DNA from: Vanrija pseudolonga
Lineage: Eukaryota > Basidiomycota > Tremellomycetes > Trichosporonales > Trichosporonaceae
DNA: 64,000 nt
Assembly: GCF_020906515.1 (NCBI RefSeq)
Contig: NC_085855.1
Coordinates: 1,922,001 to 1,986,000, forward strand
Reading direction: 5' to 3'
Position 1 is the first letter of the stretch; every line of letters begins with the position of its first letter. The notes under the pieces are model-generated. The model had not been told where the DNA came from and did no database searches. It saw only the letters and a list, made by a program, of their open reading frames with translations. The translations under genes and the position numbers were made by a program. Shown here piece after piece: positions 57,141 to 64,000 of this stretch.

Positions 57141-59771
57141 ATGACGTCCGCCGCGGTCGGCAAGCGCACAGCGGCGACGACGGCCGCGCTACGCGAAAAG
57201 CTCCACGCCGCCCTCAACGTCTACCTGCAGCACCGGTCGGGCGTGCAGCGTTTCCTCACAGCTGGCTTTGTGCTCTACTGCGTCGGCAGCGCAGTCGTCA
57301 ACCTCAGCGGCAAGGGAAGTGTCAACCCCGACAAGCTCGGCAGCGGGAGCGGCAAGAGCAAGGGCGGAAAGAGCAAGCGTAGTAACAAGAAGAAGATGTC
57401 CGTCTCGGACCCGCTCTTCCACGCGCGCCTGAAGAAGCTCCTCCGTATCGTCATCCCCGGCATTCGGAGCCGCGAGGCTGCCATGCTTGCGCTCCACTCG
57501 GTCTTCCTGGTCGGTCGTACCGGATTGTCGCTCTACGTCGCGGACCTGGACGGAAGGTGAGTGCGATGGGTCGAGTGCGATGGCGACGAGCCCGATGGCT
57601 TGTAATCGGGCAACGCCCGCTGACATCAACAGAATCGTCTCTTCCCTTGTGACCGCGCAGCCGCGCCTCTTCCTCACTAATCTCGCGCGCTGGCTCATCG
57701 TCGCCGTGCCAGCGACGTACACCAACTCGATGCTCGAGTTCCTGCTGAGCGAACTGGCCCTCGCGTACCGAACACGGTAGGTGGCGACGTGACGGCGCGT
57801 GCTGACAGCCAGGTTGACGCGCTACGCATTGACAAACTATCTCGACCCCGAGGCCGCTGGGCCAGAGCCTGGCGTAGACGAGCACGACGAGGAGAAGCTC
57901 TACTACAAGCTCGCGAACCTAGACGATCGCATCAAGAATGCTGATCAGGTGGGTTACAGCTCCCTCCATAAGCTGACCCGCCCAGTACATGACTGTCGAT
58001 ATCCAGCAGTTCAGTAACAAGCTGGCCGAGATCTACTCGAACATTGCAAAGCCGATCCTTGATGTCATGTGAGTGGGAGCTGGTGGACGCCGCTGACCCC
58101 AGCCTGTACAACTACCAGCTGTCGCGGAACGTCGGTGCCGAGGGTCTCGTCCTCCTCACCATCCTCGTGCAGGCAAGCGCCAAGTTGTGTAAGTCACAGT
58201 CGACGAACGCTGCGAGGCCTCTGCTTACCACTCAGTGCGTGCCATCACACCGCCATTCGGCGAGTACGCCGCGCACGAAGCGACACTCGAAGGCGAACTG
58301 CGTTTCACCCACTCGCGTCTGCTCGAGAATGCCGAGGAGATTGCCTTCTATCACGGCGAAGACTACGAAAAGAACGTCATCGAGCGTGGATACTTCGCGC
58401 TCGTCAAGCACGCCAACCGCGTCCTCCAGACGCGCGTCTGGCACGGCATCTTCGAGGAGGGCATCATCAAATGGGCGTGGGGAAGCTTCGGTCTCGTCAT
58501 CTGCGCCATCCCTACCTTCTTTGGCGAGGCTCTCGGCATGGGAAGCGGCGATCTCGGAAGCCGCACAGAAGGCTTCGTCACCAACCGACGCCTTCTTCTT
58601 TCCTCGAGCGATGCCTTTGGACGAGTTATGTACAGCTACAAGGTAGGTTAAGATATCGGGGCAATCTAACCTCGCAGGAACTCGCCGAACTCGCTGGCTA
58701 CACTGCCCGTGTCTCCGACCTGTTTGACACCATGGACGATGTCAAGCACGGCAAGTACCAGAAGAAGCTTGTCAGCAGCGCCAATGTCGAGGACAACAAG
58801 AAGAGTGAGTGGCACACAGTATAAATCGGCTGACATGGCAGTGCTGCAGAGCCGCGGAAAGATCATCGAGTCGGAGGACATCCGATTCGACGAGGTCCCG
58901 CTCATTTCCCCCAACGGCGACGTGCTCATCAAGTCCATGTCGTTCCACGTCGAGCCCGGACAGCACCTGCTCGTCATCGGCCCGAACGGATGTGGAAAGA
59001 GCTCCATGTTCCGTATCCTCGGTGGCCTCTGGCCCGTCTACGGAGGAACAGTCTACAAGCCCCCTGAGCAGGATTTCTGTTACATTCCTCAGAGGCCTTA
59101 CCTCTGCACTGGCACATTGCGCGACCAGATCATCTACCCAGACGACCACAAGGCCATGAAAGCCAAGGGCGTGACCGACGACGAGCTCAAGGCAATGCTC
59201 GACATTGTCGAGATGGGCCACATTGTCGAGCGGGAAGGCGGTTGGGACAGCGTTCGCGAGTGGCGCGATGCCCTTTCTGGTGGCGACAAGCAGCGTATCG
59301 CCATGGCTCGTCTCTTCTACCACAAGCCAAAGTACGCCATTCTGGACGAGTGCACTAGCGCTGTTGGCCTCGACGTCGAAAGAGCAATGTACACGCATGC
59401 CATGGGTAAGCTGTTTTGGCGTTGGAGAATCAGCTAACGTCTTCAGACCTCGGTATCACCGTCATGACCGTCTCGCATCGCCCATCGCTGTGGAAGTACC
59501 ACAAAATGGTCTTGCAGTACGATGGACAAGGTGGCTACGTCTTGTGAGTAACCTCGGGAGTTGAGTTGCGGGCATTTCTGACCCTCACAGCACCACCCTT
59601 GACGCTGAGAAGCGCCTCGCCCTTCAGGACGAGAAGCAGGAGCTCGAGCACCGTTTGCTCGAGGTGCCACGCCTCAAGGCCCGCCTCGAGGAGCTTCGCA
59701 GCATCAAGGCTCACCGAGAGGCGGCACTCATTGCGGGGAACGTTGGGCCAATCGTTATTGCTCAGGCATGA
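57141..59771 (+). CDS. Peroxisomal ABC half-transporter (ABCD / Pxa)
   Basis: Imports long-chain acyl-CoA into peroxisomes as a dimer of half-transporters. Several short introns. The N-terminal region ([17 protein letters not shown]...) has a Lys/Gly-rich stretch and then membrane helices ([39 protein letters not shown]). The EAA-like region [18 protein letters not shown] and [13 protein letters not shown] (family: NPDQ-like) are present. The nucleotide-binding domain has Walker [11 protein letters not shown]-loop YIPQRPYL, signature [15 protein letters not shown], Walker [12 protein letters not shown] and H-loop [10 protein letters not shown]. The C-terminus ends in a helical [13 protein letters not shown] tail. 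Pxa1 and Pxa2 cannot be separated by eye. Confidence 0.92.
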
Positions 59772-60105
59772 TCTGCCTCCCTCTTCATACCTTGTCTATT
59801 ACTTGTAGCTTAGATATGTACAGGAACGGAACAGTGTACGAGGTCGAGGAGCGAGGGTGGGATGAATGTCCTTTGGACGATTTGCGGAAGCATTTTTTGT
59901 AATGTCTTGGATTAGGTCGACGCGTGACTGAAGCCAAGCAAGTTCCTGGAATCCCGTCCATCCCACAATCACAATCCGCGTCCGTCATCTTTGAGCAGCG
60001 ACATTGTCAAAACAGACTTTGTTTTCCATTCTCACTCTAGTTTCCAGCAACAAATCATACTCATTCTCATCACTGCATTGGACACCGTCACCCCACCAGT
60101 GCATC
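59772..60105. promoter_or_regulatory. CLR2 upstream region
   Basis: 334 bp between the ABCD stop and the CLR2 ATG. It holds the ABCD 3' UTR and CLR2 promoter and leader. No distinct motif is seen. Confidence 0.4.
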
Positions 60106-62435
60106 ATGCCCTCGCCAGTTCATCCCAAGCTGGTTTGGGCGCGCTCCGACGGTAGCAAGAGCACTTGGCCGGACCAGCGTCCTGCGGGTCATCCGGACGG
60201 CTGGGATGAGAAAGTTGGCCCGTGAGTCGAGTCGGCGCGACGCAGAGCAGACCATACAAACTTGCTAACGCCTCACTAGCGAGAACATGCGCTACAAGTC
60301 GTTCATGGAAAAGGTGGGCCAACACCTAGCCAAGAAGCTCGACCTCCATGGCCTGAGTGAGTGGGATTGTTGTGACCGCCGTCCTGACATCATGCAGAGG
60401 ACCCACGAATGGTCGAGTTTCCAGACGGCTACGCGTTATTCGTCCATCACAAGATCCAAAAGGACACCACCATCCGCGACGACTACTACCTGTACGGCTC
60501 GACGCGCATCGGTGGCTCCAAGTTCCGCTCGGTCAACGAGTTTATTCCCCACGTCGAATGGCTTCAGAACACCAACTTGCCTTTTGATTCTCACGCAGAG
60601 ACGTGTAGCTGCAAGTATGGTAACGGCAAGGAAGCCCCAAGCCAGCAGCCATCGTCAACGCAGAAGCGCCCGGCGGGCAGCAAACAGCAGGACTCGAACA
60701 AGAAGTCCAAGCCAGAAGAGCCAGACGAGATGTACGACACTGTGACTGTAGAGCGTGCCATCGACTATCGCTCTCAAAGGCGTTATCGTGAGTGGACATG
60801 TGTGTTGCGTCATCAGCGATACTGAGACCACAGGCCGGGGCGAGCTCGTGTTCTTCAAGCTGGAAAACCCTGTCCAGCCACCACCGAACAGCGGCAACTC
60901 TGCCATCACTCACTGGCCCGGTCTGATCGCTTCGGTCAAGGAGACGACCGTCAACAACGCCAGTGCTGATCAGACCAGCGCCCCTGCGTCTTCGGCAACT
61001 GCTTGGTCAATGTTTGGCGGGAAAGTTCCAGAGTCATTGCAGCAGCCCCAGAAGAAGAAGCAATTCATCCACACCATCCGCCCACTGGGCTGGTTCAAGA
61101 AGGGGTCGGAAGTGAAGCGTCCGACACGGGCCCTGCTACCATGGGCAGCTGGTGCGGAGCTATTTGGCGGCGTTGAGGGACAAAAGGCTCGGGAGAAAGA
61201 GTACGAGCGTGTGCTTGCCGAGGCCATCAACACCGAGGCGACCTCCGACCCTCCCAAGGCCCAGGACCTCCAGGGTAACGCTCTGACGGCGCGATGGCAG
61301 AGCCGCTTTGGAGAGCGGATCCCGTTCAGCGACATGCCCAAGACGTGGGATGGGGTGGTGATTCGTGCGGTACCGGCCCTCGAGATGGGAGAGGTGAGTG
61401 TTATCGGGAGGGGGACCGCTGGTTGGATGTTGGGCTCAGTCTGGTCGTGTGTCCACTTCGGTCGCTCGGACAACCCCATCACCTTCTTATTTCACCCCAG
61501 TACTGCGTTGGCTGACGACAACAGACTACCGCGAGCTATTGGGCCCAGACGGACAAGATCGAAGTCGTCCCGGGCGACGGAAGACTAAGCGCTGAGGACC
61601 ACACTGCCATCGCCAGCGGGCATAAGACATTGTTCCAGGGCGTTTGGTACCAGGGCGAGCGAATCTGGCTCGAGGATATGGTCAGGCTCCGCTTGCATCG
61701 AACCGAGATTCCCACCGACAACTTGACGCCACCAAAGGCGGGTGCGATGGAGAATGCTGTGTTCATGCAGATTCGGTGAGTGGAGCGGCTTCGCGGGGCG
61801 TGGCGATGATCGGCTGGACAGCCCACTGGGATCCATACTCATACTACCCAGCTTAATCACATTGGAGCCCTGGGACGACCCGAACAACGAGGAAGGCTCG
61901 GGTCACGACAGATGGCGTTGTCTTGTCTACGGTGACCTGTTCGAGTTGATCCCGAAGACCTCGCTGAGCGAGGGAGAAGTGGCCGACGCTCCTCAGGTCC
62001 ACGCACCAGCTGGACACTGCTACAAGAGAATCAACGGCCCCGAGTTTGAGATCAACATCGACCTCTTCGACGTCGCAGGACGATGCTACCCAGACCTGTT
62101 CGAGAACGAGGTCGGCTGGTTCTGCTCTCCCAAGATGCCTGCCAGTCAGCGCGGCAGTCTTATCCCAGCTGGGGACGCGGTGCAGGCCATTGCCGGCGTG
62201 CACCCCAATGTGAAGCAGATGCCTCTCTGCGAATGGAAGGGTGGGTGACATGGTTGCACTTCAGTGGCTGACGTTTGCAGAGGATCTGTACACCATTGTC
62301 AAGACCGCCACCATCTCAGTGGAGAAGAAGGTGCAACAGAACTATGCCAGTCTTCTCCGCGACAAACTAGGCTTCCCGCAGCCTGTCGAGGCCCCGTCCA
62401 CACCACGCAACGGAGCTGGCAACGGCAGCGCTTAG
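60106..62435 (+). CDS. CLR2: Silencing factor Clr2 (SHREC subunit)
   Basis: Component of the SHREC histone-deacetylase and remodelling complex that silences heterochromatin in fission yeast. Seven exons. Begins MPSPVHPKLVWARSDGSKST with WPDQRPAGHPDGWDEK, then the N-terminal Clr2 domain: KSFMEKVGQHLAKKLDL, MVEFPDGYALFVHHKIQ, DDYYLYGSTRIGGSKFRSVN and EFIPHVEWLQ, then CSCKYG. A Lys/Gln-rich linker leads to RRGELVFFKLENPVQPP and HWPGLIASVKE. The C-terminal Clr2 part has GVWYQGERIWLEDMVRLRL, LITLEPWDDP, DRWRCLVYGDLFELIP and FCSPKMPASQRGS, ending in a Ser/Ala-rich tail. The YLYG, FIPHxxWL and W-x-P signatures identify Clr2. It ends at 62435 with no partner nearby. Confidence 0.9.
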
Positions 62436-62831
62436 GCTGGGTAGCAGTGGGGCGTCCTTCGAAGGCGACAGTTCCGCAGGTCGAACCGCCCCAGAGATCT
62501 ATGAGACACCATGACGAGAGGCGACTAGCATAGGCACGAGTAGGTATTGTGCGCGAGAGAGTAGCAGAGCGGCCCATCGCCCCGCACTATGTAGATATGT
62601 GGCATGTGAGATATCAGACGTTCGACAGCGCAGTATTTGGAGTTGTGGCGGTCGCGCACCGTGTCGTGTGGCAATCCACGGCCAGATAAACAGCTCCGAC
62701 ACCACGGTCTGCACTTGACAATGTGCCGCAGCCGTCCATCAGCTGTCACCCAAGAGCCCGGGATCCTTGGGAGGTGGAGAAGTGAAGGCGCGTACCCGAC
62801 GCGAGCGGACCAGAGGGAGCTGTGGCCCCGC

Positions 62832-62898
62832 ACCACGCCCACACACAGCCCCACCCAAAACACACACTGTCGCACCCACACCCACCCACACCCACACG
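62832..62898. repeat. CCCACA-type repeats
   Basis: Imperfect CA/CCCACA tandem repeat in the right-edge region, downstream of CLR2. Confidence 0.7.
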
Positions 62899-63306
62899 GC
62901 ACAAAAGAGACTCTCCCCCGCTCCCAGACCCCGGCCGCCAATCCCCTTCCTCCTGGGACAGGTCCGGATTCAGCGAACGGACTCGAACTCCCGCCGCCGC
63001 GACCAGAGGGAGTAGCAGTACTACTGCTGTTCCGTGATCGCCACGACTGCGCTGATGCGATGGTGGTGGGAGGAGCACTGGCCCTAGAGGCGGGAAAGAC
63101 GAGGCCGTGCAGTTGACCATCGTTTCAACACGCTGGGGCTTCTGGGTTCGAAATTTGGCTCTGTCAGTTAGAGTAGGAGTGCGCATGAGTGCTCAGACAC
63201 CAGGTGTCCCCTCGTCTCGACTGCGTCAGCAAGCGAGCAATCAGTCACGCCGCCGATCCTGTCCCCCTTCCTGCCTGTCGTTACCTCCACAGCGTACGTG
63301 AGCGAC

Positions 63307-63682
63307 GTGATGTCAGTAGATAAGGCGAGCGGCGCCACCGGTCAGTCTGTGCGGCTCCGTATCTGGCCCCACGGAGCCAGCGACACTCCCAGCGACGACG
63401 CCGCGCCGCAGCTGGGCTGCCTCGATACCGCAGAACCACGGCAGCCCCCCAAAGCCTCGGACGAGCGTCTTGCCGTCTGCCCCGCGCACGTGCCGCCGCC
63501 TGATAACTCCCCGCCCCCGTGGGTGTATCAGCCATCCAAGTCGGAGGTGCGCCGATCCGCTGCGGCTGATAGTAGAGATACACGATATCGACGGCGCCAA
63601 GACGCCCTCCCCGCGACGCCAGATCTGCGCGACACCGCCGTACTTCCTGATGAATAGCGATACCGTGTTCAAGGCGCCGTGA
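63307..63682 (+). CDS. Possible partial hypothetical gene
   Basis: Unrecognised and weak. A plus-strand frame from the ATG at 63310 has C/G-ending codons through SVRLRIWPHGASDTPSDDAAP and PPPDNSPPPWVYQPSKSE. Coding bias then shifts frame at GAG|GTGCGC near 63546, with a possible very short intron ending AGTAG. The second frame reads IHDIDGAKTPSPRRQICATPP and YFLMNSDTVFKAP* to 63682. No domain is recognised. It could be chance open sequence in GC-rich DNA. Confidence 0.2.
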
Positions 63683-64000
63683 CACCGCGTTCGGGGGACG
63701 CGGTGGCGACGATACTGCGTGCCAAGGCTCGGCTGCGGGGTGATCAGACGAACTTCCTCGGTGGCGGATATCGACGTTGGCAGACTTGGCTAGACGATGG
63801 GCGTGGGGACTTGCTCACTTGCTCTCTTTCTCTCTTGCTCACTTGCTTGGAGGTTGTCGGAGCATCAGACTGGAAAAAAAGGTGTACAGTCACCCCCCGA
63901 CGCTCGCACGACTTTGGCCAACCACTCGCCAACGAACCCAACCTCCCCCTCGCGAGTGTGGCGGCCCCATCCGACCAAACCCCCCCACGCGCCCTCGCCT

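Larger units (their letters stand above)
62436..64000. other. Right-edge region, no firm gene
   Basis: 1.5 kb with CCCACA-type repeats at 62832-62898. The segment 63298-63682 has coding-like codon use on the plus strand (see separate entry). From about 63700 the plus strand stays open to the edge in one frame, but I recognise nothing in it. Confidence 0.35.

Noticed and set aside
62990-63150. GTTCGA-type words that could be tRNA B-boxes
   Set aside because: No A-box, T-stem pairing or acceptor stem can be built around them on either strand.

Overview
The window is nuclear DNA of a GC-rich basidiomycete yeast or fungus, most likely Tremellomycetes and possibly Trichosporonales. This rests on very short introns (about 35-65 nt, mostly GTGAGT donors and CTRAC branch sites), many introns per gene, strong C/G-ending codon use, pyrimidine-rich leaders, and orthologues that look basidiomycete. 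The species assignment is inference. I see no mobile element, tRNA, rRNA, CRISPR array or viral relic; the region is an ordinary euchromatic housekeeping segment.

Layout. 0.3-3.1 kb: RPL29 and proteasome ATPase RPT1 (both minus). 3.3-7.0 kb: a large BRCT/zinc-finger/Myb protein that resembles the telomere factor Rap1. 7.9-10.4 kb: a Ser/Thr kinase with a His-rich activation segment. 10.9-17.7 kb: ATG18, BRL1/BRR6, BUB3 and a mitochondrial scramblase (AIM25 type). 18.8-26.4 kb: RPS27, LTV1, TIM13, RRP1 and a DUF1771-Smr protein. 28.2-30.6 kb: a Reg1-type PP1 regulator. 33.9-37.2 kb: a C2H2 transcription factor and proteasome alpha-3 (PRE9). 37.6-40.7 kb: an 18-intron OPT transporter. 42.1-45.6 kb: a ZDS-type polarity protein. 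46.4-47.0 kb: a probable small unnamed spliced gene. 48.6-54.1 kb: the sulfur regulator sconB/MET30 next to a CysA-type serine O-acyltransferase. 54.2-62.4 kb: a CDC123-like gene, mitochondrial uL14 (MRPL38), a peroxisomal ABCD half-transporter and the silencing factor CLR2. The last 1.5 kb has only weak coding signal.

Themes. Ribosome synthesis (RPL29, RPS27, LTV1, RRP1, MRPL38) and protein turnover (RPT1, PRE9, sconB) dominate. Several of their promoters carry palindromic CACGTG sites. Two chromatin-silencing candidates (Rap1-like and Clr2) lie at opposite ends. Two sulfur-metabolism genes are neighbours. Long gene-poor stretches (26.4-28.2, 30.6-33.9, 40.7-42.1, 45.6-48.6 kb) lie upstream of regulatory genes and end in C/T-rich leaders, so they look like long promoters and 5' UTRs. 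The most interesting items are the Rap1-like protein with three Myb-like modules, the unnamed spliced gene at 46.4 kb, and the micro-exon and ATG-only-exon structures of RPT1, PRE9 and RPS27. Exon joins were worked out by eye from splice signals and family similarity.
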